64,000 nucleotides of DNA from JAJXZJ01 sp050012855 (GCA_050012855.1 JBEKGJ010000026.1:1-64000), one strand, 5' to 3'; counted from the stretch's first letter, positions 52,733 through 62,349 are shown. A program made the numbers and translations. Notes: generated from the letters alone by a model not told the origin.

Positions 52733-54255
52733 CGCGCGCCCTCCCCCGGCACGGCGCTGGCCGCGACGACCGATGGGGGTCCCACCACGGCCCGCGCCAC
52801 CGCCAGCGCCGCGGGTTGGATGCGGTTGGTCAGCAGGCCGGGAAAGCAGCCGAAGATCAGCAGGCCCGCCAGCAGCAGCAGGAATGGCAGTTTGCGCCAC
52901 AGATGCGGCGCGTCGGCGATGCCCGCCCAGCGTTCGCGCAAGGGCCCGTGCAACACCACGCGGATGGCCCGCAGCATATACACGGCGCCGACGATCAACG
53001 CCGCCCACGCGGCGGTCACGACGATGACCGCATGGCCGTGCCACGCGCCGAAGAGCACCATCACCTCGCCGACGAAATTCGCGAAGCCCGGCAGGCCACA
53101 GCCGGCGAACATGGCCAGCACCAGCACGGTGCCGATGAAGGGCAGTTTGCGCAGCAGGCCGCCCATCTGCGCCATCTCCAGCGTGCCCAACTCGCGTTGC
53201 AGGTAACCGCTGGCGGCGAAGGCGAGCGCCGCGAGCAGCCCATGCGCCACCATCACGACCACCGCGCCGGTGATGCCAATGAAACTCAGGCTGGCGATGC
53301 CGAGGAAGACAAAGCCCATGTGCGCCACGCTCGAATAACCGATCAACTGGTTCAGGTTGCCCTGTCGCATGGCCACCAGCCCGCAATACAGCAGGTTGCC
53401 CAGCGCCAGGATCATGATCAGCGGCGCGGCGTGGCGGGTCGCCTCCGGTAGCAGCGGCAGCGCGAGACGGATCAGGCCGTAAAGACCGAATTTCTTCAGC
53501 ACGCCGGCATGCAACATGGCCGTCGAGGTCGGCGCGGCGCCGTAGCCCAGCGGCGCCCACGTGTGGAACGGCCAGAGCGAAACCAGGATGCCGAACCCGA
53601 CCAGCAGCAGCGGGAAGATCGCCCGCTGCGTCGCCACCGGCAGCGGATGCGCCGCGGCCTGCCGCGCCAGCTCCACCATGTCAAACGTCCGCGCCCCGGT
53701 GGCGACATACAAGGCGATCAGCCCGATCAGCGCGATGAGCGCGCCCAGGCTGAGGTAGATCGTCAGGTTGAAGGTGGCGTAATTCCGGCGTTCCCCGCGG
53801 CCCCACACGCCGATCATGATGAACGTCGGCACCAGCGCGAGCTCGTGGAAAAAGTAGAAGAAGAATACGTCGAGCGAGGCGAACGCTCCGAGGATGCCGC
53901 CGGTCATCACCAGCAGGAGCAAGTAGAATTCCTTCTGCCGCTCGGTGATTTCGTGCGCCGCGCAGGCCGCGGCGAAGCCCACGACCGCCGCCAGCAGCAC
54001 CAGCGCCACGTTCAGGCCATCCACCCCCACGTGATACGCGATGCCGAGCGAGGTGACCCACGGGGTGGAGTACTCGAACTGCATGCCCGCCGCCCCGGGC
54101 GTGAAGGCGACGAACAGACGGACCGCGCCGACCAGCGACAGGAAGGTCGTGCCCAGGGCCACCAGGCGGAACAGCACGTTATAGTTCCGCGGCGTCAGCG
54201 CAATCAGCGCGGCGCCAATCAGCGGGCACAAAACGATGAACGTCAGTGATTCCAT
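52729..54255 (-). CDS. nuoM: NADH-quinone oxidoreductase subunit M (508 aa)
   Basis: The protein has about 14 membrane spans, with FYFFHELALVPTFIMIGVWG, LWPFHTWAPLGYGAAPTS and LIGYSSVAHMGFVFLG, the conserved proton-channel segments of NuoM (ND4). Glu in HELALVP and Lys/His residues of the half-channels are kept. It is three bases downstream of nuoL and coupled to nuoN by ATGA. Length is normal. Confidence 0.94.
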   Translation of the reverse strand: MESLTFIVLCPLIGAALIALTPRNYNVLFRLVALGTTFLSLVGAVRLFVAFTPGAAGMQFEYSTPWVTSLGIAYHVGVDGLNVALVLLAAVVGFAAACAAHEITERQKEFYLLLLVMTGGILGAFASLDVFFFYFFHELALVPTFIMIGVWGRGERRNYATFNLTIYLSLGALIALIGLIALYVATGARTFDMVELARQAAAHPLPVATQRAIFPLLLVGFGILVSLWPFHTWAPLGYGAAPTSTAMLHAGVLKKFGLYGLIRLALPLLPEATRHAAPLIMILALGNLLYCGLVAMRQGNLNQLIGYSSVAHMGFVFLGIASLSFIGITGAVVVMVAHGLLAALAFAASGYLQRELGTLEMAQMGGLLRKLPFIGTVLVLAMFAGCGLPGFANFVGEVMVLFGAWHGHAVIVVTAAWAALIVGAVYMLRAIRVVLHGPLRERWAGIADAPHLWRKLPFLLLLAGLLIFGCFPGLLTNRIQPAALAVARAVVGPPSVVAASAVPGEGAR

Positions 54256-54258
54256 GGA

Positions 54259-56139
54259 TTACCGGCCCAACATACATAACAACAGCACCGCCACGCCGGC
54301 GACGAACAGGAACGCGTAGGTCTGCAGGTTGCCGGTCTGCACCAACCGCAGCAGCCGGCCGGTCAACTCGATCGAGCCATGGGCCCCGCGGACCACCAAA
54401 CCGGCGATGAGCCAGCGATCCACCACGTCCGCCAGCCGCGCCAGCGCCTCCTGCGTCATGGCGATGAGCCGCTCGTACAATTCGTCGAAGTAGAACCGGT
54501 TGCGCAGCCAGCGCGCGAACGCCCCCAGCAACGCCGGCAGCGGATCCTGCACCCGGTTCCGGTAGAGCGCCCACGCGGCGACGAACCCGATCACCACCGC
54601 GCCGACACCGATCGAGGCGACGATGGGGGCTTCGGCAAACGGCGCCACCAACTTGCTCAGCCAGCCCGTCGCCACCTCCGCTTCACCGGGGGCAAACTGC
54701 GTCGCGTAAAACCGGTCAATGCCCCAGAACCCGGCCAGGAGACTCGGCACCGCCAGCGCCAGCAACGGCAGAGTCATCACCGCCGGCGATTCGTGCGCAT
54801 GGTCGCGCGCCTGCGATTTCGCCGGACCGGTAAAGGCCACAAAAATCAGCCGGAACATGTAAAAGGTCGTCAGCGCGGCCACGCCGACCGCCAGCGCGAA
54901 CAGCGCGGGGTTGGTCCGGTGCGCGGCGGCGAGGATTGCGTCCTTGCTGTAGAAGCCGCTGAACGGCGGCACCCCGCACAACGCCAGTGTGCCGGTGAGG
55001 AAGGTCCAGAATGTGACTGGCATCCGCTTCGCCAGACCGCCCATCTTCCAGATGTCCTGCTCGTGGTGCAGCGCATGGATGACCGAGCCGGCGCCGAGGA
55101 ACAACAGCGCCTTGAAAAACGCGTGCGTGGTCAGGTGGAACATCGCCGGTGACGGGTTGCCCCCCGCGCCACTCAGCCCAACGGCCATCACCATGTAGCC
55201 AAGCTGCGACAGCGTCGAATACGCCAGGATGCGCTTGATGTCGTTTTGCTGAATGGCGATCAACGCCGCCAGCAGGGCGGTAATTCCGCCGGTCCAGGCA
55301 ATCACCTCGAGGGCCGGGCCGTTGAGGAGGAAGAACACCCGGCAGAGCATGTAAACGCCCGCAGCCACCATCGTCGCCGCGTGGATCAACGCGCTCACTG
55401 GCGTCGGTCCCTCCATCGCGTCGGGCAGCCAGACGTGGAGCGGGAATTGCGCCGACTTGCCCACCGCGCCGCAGAAAATCAGCAGGCCGGCGGCGGTGGC
55501 CAGGGCGCCGAGGGCCTGCGGGTTCGCCGCCAGCGCCTTCTCGATCTCGGTGAAGTTCAGCGTGCCCAACGTCGCCCACACCAGGATGATGCCCAGGAGA
55601 AAGCCGAAGTCGCCGAGGCGATTGGTGAGAAATGCCTTCTTCGCGGCGTCCGCGGCGGCGGGGCGCTCGTACCAGAAACCGATCAGCAGCCAGCTCGAGA
55701 CGCCGACCAGCTCCCAGAAAATGAACAGCATCAGAAAATTCGTCGCCAGCACGATCCCCAGCATCGAGAACATGAAGAGACTCAGACCGGCGAAATAGCG
55801 TCCCACGCCCGGATCGTCGTGCATGTAGCCATAGGAGTAGATGTGGATGGCGCTGCCCACGCCGGTGACCACCAGCAGCATCAGCAGACTCAACGGGTCC
55901 AGGCGCAGCCCGATGTCCACGATCCAGGAAGTTGTGCCGTCGCTGAGCGCGATCCAGTTGACAGCGGTTTCGCCGTGGGTTCCCTGGAGGAACAGGACGA
56001 CGCTGAGCACGAATGAGCCCAGCACCGCGCCAATCGAGAGGCGGGCGCTGAGCGCGCGATCATGGAGCGCGAACAACACGATCCCGGCCACCGCAGCCAG
56101 CGGCAGGAACAGGATCAGCCAGGGAAAAATGCCGCTCAT
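54259..56139 (-). CDS. nuoL: NADH-quinone oxidoreductase subunit L (626 aa)
   Basis: The N-terminal half has IHIYSYGYMHDDPGVGRYF, FWELVGVSSWLLIGFWY and PLHVWLPDAMEGPTPVSAL, diagnostic of NuoL (ND5). The long C-terminal part carries the lateral helix and final spans. It is the distal proton-pumping antiporter subunit. It lies three bases from nuoK and nuoM, in the usual K-L-M-N order. Confidence 0.95.
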   Translation of the reverse strand: MSGIFPWLILFLPLAAVAGIVLFALHDRALSARLSIGAVLGSFVLSVVLFLQGTHGETAVNWIALSDGTTSWIVDIGLRLDPLSLLMLLVVTGVGSAIHIYSYGYMHDDPGVGRYFAGLSLFMFSMLGIVLATNFLMLFIFWELVGVSSWLLIGFWYERPAAADAAKKAFLTNRLGDFGFLLGIILVWATLGTLNFTEIEKALAANPQALGALATAAGLLIFCGAVGKSAQFPLHVWLPDAMEGPTPVSALIHAATMVAAGVYMLCRVFFLLNGPALEVIAWTGGITALLAALIAIQQNDIKRILAYSTLSQLGYMVMAVGLSGAGGNPSPAMFHLTTHAFFKALLFLGAGSVIHALHHEQDIWKMGGLAKRMPVTFWTFLTGTLALCGVPPFSGFYSKDAILAAAHRTNPALFALAVGVAALTTFYMFRLIFVAFTGPAKSQARDHAHESPAVMTLPLLALAVPSLLAGFWGIDRFYATQFAPGEAEVATGWLSKLVAPFAEAPIVASIGVGAVVIGFVAAWALYRNRVQDPLPALLGAFARWLRNRFYFDELYERLIAMTQEALARLADVVDRWLIAGLVVRGAHGSIELTGRLLRLVQTGNLQTYAFLFVAGVAVLLLCMLGR

Positions 56140-56142
56140 GCG

Positions 56143-56448
56143 TCAGTATTTCAGCGTCGCCAGGTCCTCGACGTGCGCGGTCTGCCGCCGCCGGTAGAGC
56201 GCCACGATGAGCGCGAGGCCGACGGCGACCTCCGCGGCGGCAACGGTGATGATGAAAAACACCATGATCTGGCCGTCGAGGTTGCGGTTGAAGCGCGAGA
56301 AGGCAACGAGCGCGAGGTTGGCCGCGTTGAGCATCAGCTCGAGCGACATGAACATCACCAGCAGGTTCCGGCGGGCGACCACGCCCAGCAGACCAAGCGC
56401 GAACAGGAGCGCGCTGACGATTAGGTAATGTTCCAGGCCCACGTTCAT
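56143..56448 (-). CDS. nuoK: NADH-quinone oxidoreductase subunit K (101 aa)
   Basis: Three spans and 101 residues, the usual size. MFMSLELMLNAANLALV contains the membrane Glu of NuoK, and FFIITVAAAEVAVGLALIV the second. ATG 56448 gives MNVGLEHYLIVS; the longer frame upstream is translated from the tandem repeat gaggatc and is rejected. It is separated from nuoJ by a 97-base repeat-bearing gap. Confidence 0.93.
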   Translation of the reverse strand: MNVGLEHYLIVSALLFALGLLGVVARRNLLVMFMSLELMLNAANLALVAFSRFNRNLDGQIMVFFIITVAAAEVAVGLALIVALYRRRQTAHVEDLATLKY

Positions 56449-56460
56449 TGTTTCCACAGC

Positions 56461-56487
56461 GAGGATCGAGGATCGAGGATCGAGGAT
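56461..56487. repeat. Tandem 7-base repeat (gaggatc) in the nuoJ-nuoK gap
   Basis: Nearly four units of gaggatc lie between nuoJ and nuoK, followed by low-complexity text (catcctccatgttccatcttcc). Similar patches occur in other gaps of this chromosome. Confidence 0.75.
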
Positions 56488-56545
56488 GGCGGGAACGACG
56501 CGCGTTGGGCTCCATCCTCCATGTTCCATCTTCCACTCTCGCTTC

Positions 56546-57046
56546 TCATTTCAGGTCCTTTTTGCTCAGCAGAATCACGCCGACCATGGCGACCAGCAGC
56601 AAAACCGACAGGATCTCGAACGGCAGCAAGTACTGTTTGAAGAGCAGTTCGCCCAGCGCGGATGTGCCCCCGTCCACGACGGCCGCGGTCGTGACCGGAG
56701 GTGCGACTTGGAGTGCGGCCGCGCAGAAGAGAACCGCGATGACCGCCACCGCCGACCCGCCGGTGGCCAGCGCCACCCGGCGCACCTTGTGTCGCTCCTC
56801 CTCCTTGAGGTCGAGCAACATGATCACGAAGAGGAAGAGCACCATGACAGCGCCCGCATAGACGATGACCTGCACCGCCGCGAGGAAGAAGGCGTGCAGT
56901 TGCACAAACAAGCCGGCGAGCGAGACGATCGTGAGCACGAGGAACATTGCGCTGGTGACCGGGTTCCGGCTGAACGGATTGGCCACCACGAGGGCGCCAC
57001 ACAGCAGCGTCAGCGCCGCAAACAGGTAGAAGAAGGCGGCTTCCAT
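56546..57046 (-). CDS. nuoJ: NADH-quinone oxidoreductase subunit J (166 aa)
   Basis: Five hydrophobic spans with FFYLFAALTLLCGALVV, AVQVIVYAGAVMVLFLFVIML and the C-terminal LLLVAMVGVILL are the pattern of NuoJ (ND6). VIVYAGAVMVLF includes the conserved pi-bulge helix. It stands between a repeat-filled 176-base gap (nuoI side) and the nuoK gap, so the operon is stretched but co-directional. Confidence 0.93.
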   Translation of the reverse strand: MEAAFFYLFAALTLLCGALVVANPFSRNPVTSAMFLVLTIVSLAGLFVQLHAFFLAAVQVIVYAGAVMVLFLFVIMLLDLKEEERHKVRRVALATGGSAVAVIAVLFCAAALQVAPPVTTAAVVDGGTSALGELLFKQYLLPFEILSVLLLVAMVGVILLSKKDLK

Positions 57047-57182
57047 GCTACCTGCCCTGCCTTCCCAAATTCGAAGCCCGAAATCCGAAATCCAAAGGAA
57101 TGCCGAAATCCGAAACCTGAAGAGCCGGGGACGTAATCGCGGCCTGCGAAACCTTTCGGGCTTCAGGCTTCAGATTTCCTTC

Positions 57183-57210
57183 GGAGTTCGGAGTTCGGAG
57201 TTCGGAGTTC
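57183..57210. repeat. Tandem 7-base repeat (ggagttc x4) in the nuoI-nuoJ gap
   Basis: Four exact units of ggagttc end 12 bases before the nuoI stop. The rest of the gap (57047-57182) has further variants of short words such as gaaatccgaaa and cttcaggcttcag. It appears to be slipped-strand, low-complexity spacer. Confidence 0.8.
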
Positions 57211-57222
57211 ATTGCTTGTCTT

Positions 57223-57768
57223 TCACTGCTTCACCGGAAAACTCTCCTGTTTCTTCGCCTCTTCCAGCTTGTGCGTCCATTTCCTGATCTTGTCCTGATG
57301 CACGCCCCCCAGCGCCAGCAGTTTTTCCTTGTTGTAAATCATCTCGGCGCGGTTCGTCCCGACATGCGACCAGTCTCGCATCAGGAAAATCGCCTCCTCG
57401 GGGCAAACTTCCTGGCAGAAGCCGCAGAAGATGCAACGAAGCATGTTGATCTCGAATTCGCGCGGCAGCTTTTCCGCGTTCGGCCGGTCGGCCGGCGGAC
57501 CATCAGGTCCCGGCGGCGTAATCTTGATCGCCTTGGGCGGGCAGACAAATTCGCAAAGCTGGCAGGAGACGCACTTCGTGTTGCCCTCTTGGTCGCGGAC
57601 GAGGTAAGGCGCGCCACGGTAGCCTTCAGGCACCACCCAGCGCTCCTCCGGGTACTGCATGGTCACCTTGCGCCGCCGCAGATGGCGGAAGGTGATCTTG
57701 AAACCGTTCCAAACCGCCGGCAGATACAGGCGTTCGGCCCAGCTCAAAGGTGGACGTTTGACGATCAT
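57223..57768 (-). CDS. nuoI: NADH-quinone oxidoreductase subunit I (181 aa)
   Basis: Two 4Fe-4S motifs, CVSCQLCEFVCPPKAI and CIFCGFCQEVCPEEAI, identify NuoI. It carries clusters N6a and N6b between the peripheral arm and quinone site. The C-terminal extension after residue 150 is charged. It lies 91 bases after nuoH. Confidence 0.94.
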   Translation of the reverse strand: MIVKRPPLSWAERLYLPAVWNGFKITFRHLRRRKVTMQYPEERWVVPEGYRGAPYLVRDQEGNTKCVSCQLCEFVCPPKAIKITPPGPDGPPADRPNAEKLPREFEINMLRCIFCGFCQEVCPEEAIFLMRDWSHVGTNRAEMIYNKEKLLALGGVHQDKIRKWTHKLEEAKKQESFPVKQ

Positions 57769-57859
57769 GCGCGGACGCGGGGTGAAAGAAGGCGATAAAC
57801 CAAGCGCCAGCCAGTACGGCGGGCGGGGGCGACGATGTTCGTGGGCGATGCGCGGTTGA

Positions 57860-58915
57860 TCATGGATTCGAGCTATTGAGCCATAGCCAGGTGGCGGTCA
57901 CCAAGATATTCGCCAGTCCCAGCGGCACCAGTCCTTTCCAGCCCAGGTTCATCAGTTGGTCGTAGCGGAACCGCGGCCACATCCAGCGCACCCAGATGAA
58001 CACGATCAGCAACACCAGGAGTTTTGCCAGGAAAATGCCGATGTGCAGCACGCCGCCCAGCACCGTCGTCGCCGGCTGGTCCAGACCCAGAAACGGCAGG
58101 GTCCAGCCGCCGAAAAACAGCGTCACCATCATCGCCGACGCGGCGATCATGTTGGCGTATTCGCCCATGAAAAACAGGGCGAACTTGATCGAGCTGTACT
58201 CCACGTTGTAACCGCCGGCCAGTTCCTGCTCGGCCTCCGGCAGGTCGAACGGCGTGCGGTTCGTCTCGGCGAAGGCGGCGCACAGGAAAATCGCGAACGC
58301 CAGCGGTTGCTTGAACACCAGCCAGCCGAACAGCCCGTGCGCCTGATACCCGATCACCGTGCCCAGGTTCAGGTCGCCGACCAGCAAGAACAGCGGGACC
58401 ACCGAAAGCCCCATCGCCACCTCGTAGGAAATCAACTGGGCGCTGGCCCGGATGCCGCCCATGAACGGGTACTTCGAGTTCGCGCCGTAGCCGGCCAGCA
58501 CGATGCCATAAACGCCCAGCGACACGATGCCGAACGTGTAAAGAATGCCGACATTCAGGTCGGCGACTACCATTTTCTGGGCGCCAAACTGGGAGCCGAA
58601 AGGAATCACGGCGAGCGTCAGCAGGCTGGGAACCATGACCAGCGCCGGCGCCAGCCAGAAATACACCGGCCGCACATGGCCGGGCATGAAGTCCTCCTTC
58701 AGGAACGCCTTTACCGCGTCGGCCGCCGGCTGCAGCAGGCCGAACGGCCCGACGCGGTTCGGCCCGACCCGGTCCTGCATGAAGGCGCAGAGCCGCCGCT
58801 CGACCAGCACGATGTAGGCGACGAGGAACAGCATCACCAGCACGGCGGGCACAACCTTCAGCGCGCTGAAGAGCACGAACTGAGAGTTGTCGCTCAAATG
58901 GTTGATCCAGTCCAT
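57860..58915 (-). CDS. nuoH: NADH-quinone oxidoreductase subunit H (351 aa)
   Basis: Eight or nine membrane spans with RRLCAFMQDRVGPNRVGPFG, the conserved first loop of NuoH (ND1). Also present are AETNRTPFDLPEAEQELAGG, which lines the quinone tunnel, and a C-terminal WVRWMWPRFRYDQLM. Length is normal. It is 12 bases after nuoG. Confidence 0.95.
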   Translation of the reverse strand: MDWINHLSDNSQFVLFSALKVVPAVLVMLFLVAYIVLVERRLCAFMQDRVGPNRVGPFGLLQPAADAVKAFLKEDFMPGHVRPVYFWLAPALVMVPSLLTLAVIPFGSQFGAQKMVVADLNVGILYTFGIVSLGVYGIVLAGYGANSKYPFMGGIRASAQLISYEVAMGLSVVPLFLLVGDLNLGTVIGYQAHGLFGWLVFKQPLAFAIFLCAAFAETNRTPFDLPEAEQELAGGYNVEYSSIKFALFFMGEYANMIAASAMMVTLFFGGWTLPFLGLDQPATTVLGGVLHIGIFLAKLLVLLIVFIWVRWMWPRFRYDQLMNLGWKGLVPLGLANILVTATWLWLNSSNP

Positions 58916-58927
58916 CGGTTGCTTGAT

Positions 58928-60616
58928 TCAGATCGGCACCGTCACACCCGCATCGCCCAGCGCCGCCCACGTCACGCCCGCGAACGCCGGGATTTCCGCC
59001 GCCACCAGGTTGAACAGGCCCTCGGGGTTCGCCGGCAACGGGCGGCCGGTGACCTGTTCGAGCAGTTCGCGGAGAAACTCGCTTTCCGGCCGCGCCTCGC
59101 CGGGCGGCTCGACCGCCTTCATGAAACGCTGCACCCGGCCCTGCGCGTTGGTAAAACTGCCACGCTTCTCGGCCGGCGCGCAACCCGGCAGAACATAATG
59201 CGCCCGCTCGGTCGTCTCGTTCGGCAGGATGCTGCTGGCAATCACGGTCTCGAGCCGGCCCAGCAGGTCGGCGCCCAATCCGAACCGCGTGACGTCCTCG
59301 CGAAAGACGATCAGGGTCTTGATGAGGCCGTCGCGGATGCCCGCGGCAAAGTCGTTCAGGTTTGCGCCTGGCGGATGCGCGGAAATCCCCAGCAATCGCG
59401 CGCCCAAGGTGTTGGGATTCTTGTCCACGTTCACCAGCAGACGGTCCCCCTCGCCCTGATGGGGAATGGTGTCGGTGGCCGCGCCCAGCCGCTGCGCCAG
59501 CTTGCGCAACAAATAGAGCTCCTCGTTGGTCAGCCGGGCGGAAGCGACAATGGCGACCGAGCCTGCGGGCGCGTGCTTCAGCTTCCCGGCAATATTCGCG
59601 AGAATTGCACTCCAGCTTCGCCCTTCACCCTTCGCCCCTCGCACTTCCTTGAGCCGGTCTTCCCGGCCGATCCATTTGTAATCGAGCCGGCCGGTGTCGC
59701 ACATCCACGGGCCGTTCACGGCGGCATTCTCGCGCGGCGTGTAACGGTAGATGCGATTGTCCCGCGAGCCGATCAGGATGTTGCAGCCGGTGGCGCAACC
59801 CGGACAAACGCTCTTCGTCTCCTTCAGGAACCAGACGCGCATCTGGAACCGAAAATCCTTCGAGGTCAGCGCGCCCACCGGGCAGAGGTCCACGGTGTTC
59901 AACGTGTAATTGTTGTCGAACGGGCGGCCCGGGTAGGCGGCGATCGTGTTGTAGCTGCCGCGGTTGACAATGCCCAGCGCGTCGTCCCCCACGATGTCGC
60001 GCGTGAACCGGATGCAGCGCGTGCACAGGATGCAGCGCTCATCGTCGAGCATGATGCGCGGCCCCAGGTCCACCGTTTTCGGCTTGTGCACCTTGGCCTC
60101 GACGAACCGCGTGGCCGACTGGCCGTACTCCACGGAGTATTCCTGCAGCTTGCACTCGCCCGCCTGGTCGCAGATGGGACAGTCGAGCGGGTGGTTGATC
60201 AGCAGGAACTCGAGCACGCCCTGGCGCATCGCCTTCACCGCCGGGGTGTCCGTGTACAGCTCCATGCCGGGCGACACGGGCGTCGCGCACGCGATGGCGG
60301 GTCGCGGTGACTTGTTGATCGCCACCGAACCGTCGGCGTTGGTCACCGGTTTGCGATCCGGTCCCAGCGCCGGAGTGCCGAATTCCACCAGGCACATGCG
60401 GCAGTTGCCCGCCACGGGCAGGGAGGGATGATAGCAATAATGCGGCACCTCGACGCCCGCCGCCTGGCACGCCTGGATCATCGTCGTGGGCGCGAGTTTG
60501 CCCGACCAGTCCGGCATCAGCTTCGGCACCAGCACCACGCGACCGTCCACGCGGACGGTGATCTTCTCGACCGCCGGGGCGGGGGGCGCGGTCTGGATGG
60601 TGGATGCGTTGGCCAT
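58928..60616 (-). CDS. nuoG: NADH-quinone oxidoreductase subunit G (562 aa)
   Basis: The N-terminus has a 2Fe-2S domain (HYCYHPSLPVAGNCRMCLVEF) and the His-Cys type 4Fe-4S region (CPICDQAGECKLQEYS). It also has CILCTRCIRF and a molybdopterin-type fold with CPGCATGCNI. At 562 residues it is shorter than many NuoG proteins, so the C-terminal part of the molybdopterin-like domain is reduced. It starts eight bases after nuoF and is followed by nuoH. Confidence 0.92.
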   Translation of the reverse strand: MANASTIQTAPPAPAVEKITVRVDGRVVLVPKLMPDWSGKLAPTTMIQACQAAGVEVPHYCYHPSLPVAGNCRMCLVEFGTPALGPDRKPVTNADGSVAINKSPRPAIACATPVSPGMELYTDTPAVKAMRQGVLEFLLINHPLDCPICDQAGECKLQEYSVEYGQSATRFVEAKVHKPKTVDLGPRIMLDDERCILCTRCIRFTRDIVGDDALGIVNRGSYNTIAAYPGRPFDNNYTLNTVDLCPVGALTSKDFRFQMRVWFLKETKSVCPGCATGCNILIGSRDNRIYRYTPRENAAVNGPWMCDTGRLDYKWIGREDRLKEVRGAKGEGRSWSAILANIAGKLKHAPAGSVAIVASARLTNEELYLLRKLAQRLGAATDTIPHQGEGDRLLVNVDKNPNTLGARLLGISAHPPGANLNDFAAGIRDGLIKTLIVFREDVTRFGLGADLLGRLETVIASSILPNETTERAHYVLPGCAPAEKRGSFTNAQGRVQRFMKAVEPPGEARPESEFLRELLEQVTGRPLPANPEGLFNLVAAEIPAFAGVTWAALGDAGVTVPI

Positions 60617-60624
60617 CGGGAAAA

Positions 60625-62034
60625 TCAGGTTGCCGGCTGGGCGCCGTCGCGGTTCGAGCCCTTGGCTTCATCCGCGGCGCCCTTCGCGACAAACTCGTCC
60701 TTGAACTTGCCGACGAAGCTCTGCACCGGCCAGGAGCAGGCCTCGCCGAAGGCGCAAATGGTCCGGCCGCCGGGAATGTTGTCGGCGATCTTGACAAGAT
60801 AATCCGCATCCCGCGCGCGCCCACCGCCACCGGTCAGCCGGTTGAGCGCCTTGCTCAGCCACAGCGACCCCTCGCGGCAGGGCGTGCACTGGCCGCAACT
60901 CTCGTGCGCAAAGAAGACACTGATGTTTGCCAGCGCCTCGACGAGGTCCGCGGAGTCGTCGAGCACGATGATCGCGCCCGACCCGGACATGCTCCCCGCC
61001 GCGTTGACCGACGTGAAATCGTAAGGCAGGTCCAGCACGTCCAGTTCGCTGACCGCCTCCTTTCCGTCCGGCCCCCGGACCTTCAGCTTCACCTTTTCGC
61101 CTGGCTTGAACAGCTTGGCGGACACGCCGCCGGGGATGACGGCTTTCAGTTTGCGGCCGTCGCGCAGGCCGTTGCCGAAGGCGGGGTCGAAGATCAACTC
61201 GCGGAGGGTGGCCTTGCCGACTTCGATTTCGTAGTAACCGGGGCGCCGGACGTGTCCGCTGAGGCACACGATGCGCGTGCCGGTGTTGTTCGGCGTGCCG
61301 AGTTTGGCGTATTCCGCGCCGCCCATCGCCACGATGTGCTTCACGTGGCAGAGCGTCTCCACGTTGTTGACGATCGTCGGGCACTGGTAAAGCCCGAGCA
61401 CCGCCGGGAAATAAGGCGGCTTGATGCGCGGATAAGGCCGCTTGCCCTCGAGCGATTCGATGAGGCCCGTCTCCTCGCCGCAGATGTAGGCGCCGGCCCC
61501 GCGGTGGACATGAATCTCCAGATCGTAGCCGCGGCCCAGGATGTTCCGGCCGAGGAAACCCGCCGCCTTCGCCTCGGCGATGGCGCGATTGAGGATCTTC
61601 GCCCCCTCGACGAACTCGCCGCGGATGTAGATGTAAGCCAGGTGAACGTCGTTCGCGTAACTGGCAATGATCATCCCTTCGAGCAACTGGTGCGGGTCCT
61701 TGTGGATGATCTGGCGGTCCTTGAACGTGCCCGGTTCGGATTCGTCCGCGTTGCAGATCAGGTACACCGGCTTGCCGCTCTTGCGGTCCACCAGCGACCA
61801 TTTCAGGCCGCAGGAAAAACCGGCGCCGCCGCGACCGCGCAGGCCGGAATTGGTGACCTCCTGGCGAAGCTGTTCCTGCGGGCTGACGGTTTTGCCGTCC
61901 GGCGTGGGCTTGACCGCCCGGGCGAGCGCCTGCTTCAACACCTCGTAGCCGCCGTGCCGCAAATAACCGGCCACGTCCGGCGTGTAGCCGGGCTCGTCTG
62001 CATGGCGGAGGATGAGGCGGTGCTCGGCCGGCAT
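60625..62034 (-). CDS. nuoF: NADH-quinone oxidoreductase subunit F (469 aa)
   Basis: The FMN/NADH-binding GLRGRGGAGFSCGLKW and YICGEETGLIESLEG, and the 4Fe-4S motif ESCGQCTPCREG, are typical. The subunit accepts electrons from NADH. ATG 62034 (MPAEHRLILRH) is chosen; the 16-residue longer frame overlaps the lipoprotein gene end. It is separated from nuoE by the lipoprotein gene and an antisense tRNA. Confidence 0.93.
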   Translation of the reverse strand: MPAEHRLILRHADEPGYTPDVAGYLRHGGYEVLKQALARAVKPTPDGKTVSPQEQLRQEVTNSGLRGRGGAGFSCGLKWSLVDRKSGKPVYLICNADESEPGTFKDRQIIHKDPHQLLEGMIIASYANDVHLAYIYIRGEFVEGAKILNRAIAEAKAAGFLGRNILGRGYDLEIHVHRGAGAYICGEETGLIESLEGKRPYPRIKPPYFPAVLGLYQCPTIVNNVETLCHVKHIVAMGGAEYAKLGTPNNTGTRIVCLSGHVRRPGYYEIEVGKATLRELIFDPAFGNGLRDGRKLKAVIPGGVSAKLFKPGEKVKLKVRGPDGKEAVSELDVLDLPYDFTSVNAAGSMSGSGAIIVLDDSADLVEALANISVFFAHESCGQCTPCREGSLWLSKALNRLTGGGGRARDADYLVKIADNIPGGRTICAFGEACSWPVQSFVGKFKDEFVAKGAADEAKGSNRDGAQPAT

Positions 62035-62041
62035 GGCGGGG

Positions 62042-62242
62042 TCAGAATGTTCCGGGACGGGCCGGTACGGCAACCGGCCCATTCGCGGCGGGCCGGGCCG
62101 CCGTGCGAGCGGCCGCCAGCGCGGTGGTCGCGGGGACCTTAAGTTCGGAACTCGGGTTCAGTTTGACGCAGCCGGAACTCAGCGCCAACAAGGCCGCCGC
62201 GATCGGCAGCACCAAACCCCGCAGGATGCTTGACTTGTTCAT
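62042..62242 (-). CDS. Small lipoprotein (66 aa)
   Basis: ATG 62242 gives MNKSSILRGLVLPIAAALL followed by the lipobox LSSGC, so the protein should be lipid-anchored at Cys. The remaining 40 residues are Ala/Pro-rich. It is co-directional with nuoF, eight bases upstream of it, and has no known family. It may be a stray insertion in the operon together with the tRNA. Confidence 0.65.
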   Translation of the reverse strand: MNKSSILRGLVLPIAAALLALSSGCVKLNPSSELKVPATTALAAARTAARPAANGPVAVPARPGTF

Positions 62243-62273
62243 CGGATACCCTAGTTTCGCTGTCCGCCTCGCT

Positions 62274-62347
62274 TGCCGAGTGGTGTAACGGTAGCACAGC
62301 AGACTCTGGATCTGTTTGTCATGGTTCAAATCCATGCTCGGCAGCCA
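62274..62347 (+). tRNA. tRNA-Gln (anticodon CUG)
   Basis: A complete cloverleaf is visible: acceptor tgccgag / ctcggca, D arm with ggtgtaacggtagcac, anticodon stem gcaga / tctgt with loop ctctgga (anticodon CTG), T arm catgg-ttcaaat-ccatg, discriminator g and encoded cca. It lies on the strand opposite the nuo operon, two bases from the nuoE stop codon. Confidence 0.96.
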
Positions 62348-62349
62348 AT

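Noticed and set aside
51269..53560. Apparent 763-residue nuoN with long N-terminal extension
   Set aside because: The extension is nuoM read in another frame; the true start is ATG 52732, coupled to the nuoM stop.
57956..60310. Plus-strand frame of 784 codons across nuoG and nuoH
   Set aside because: Lies opposite two clear complex I genes and has His/Gln/Arg-rich shadow composition.
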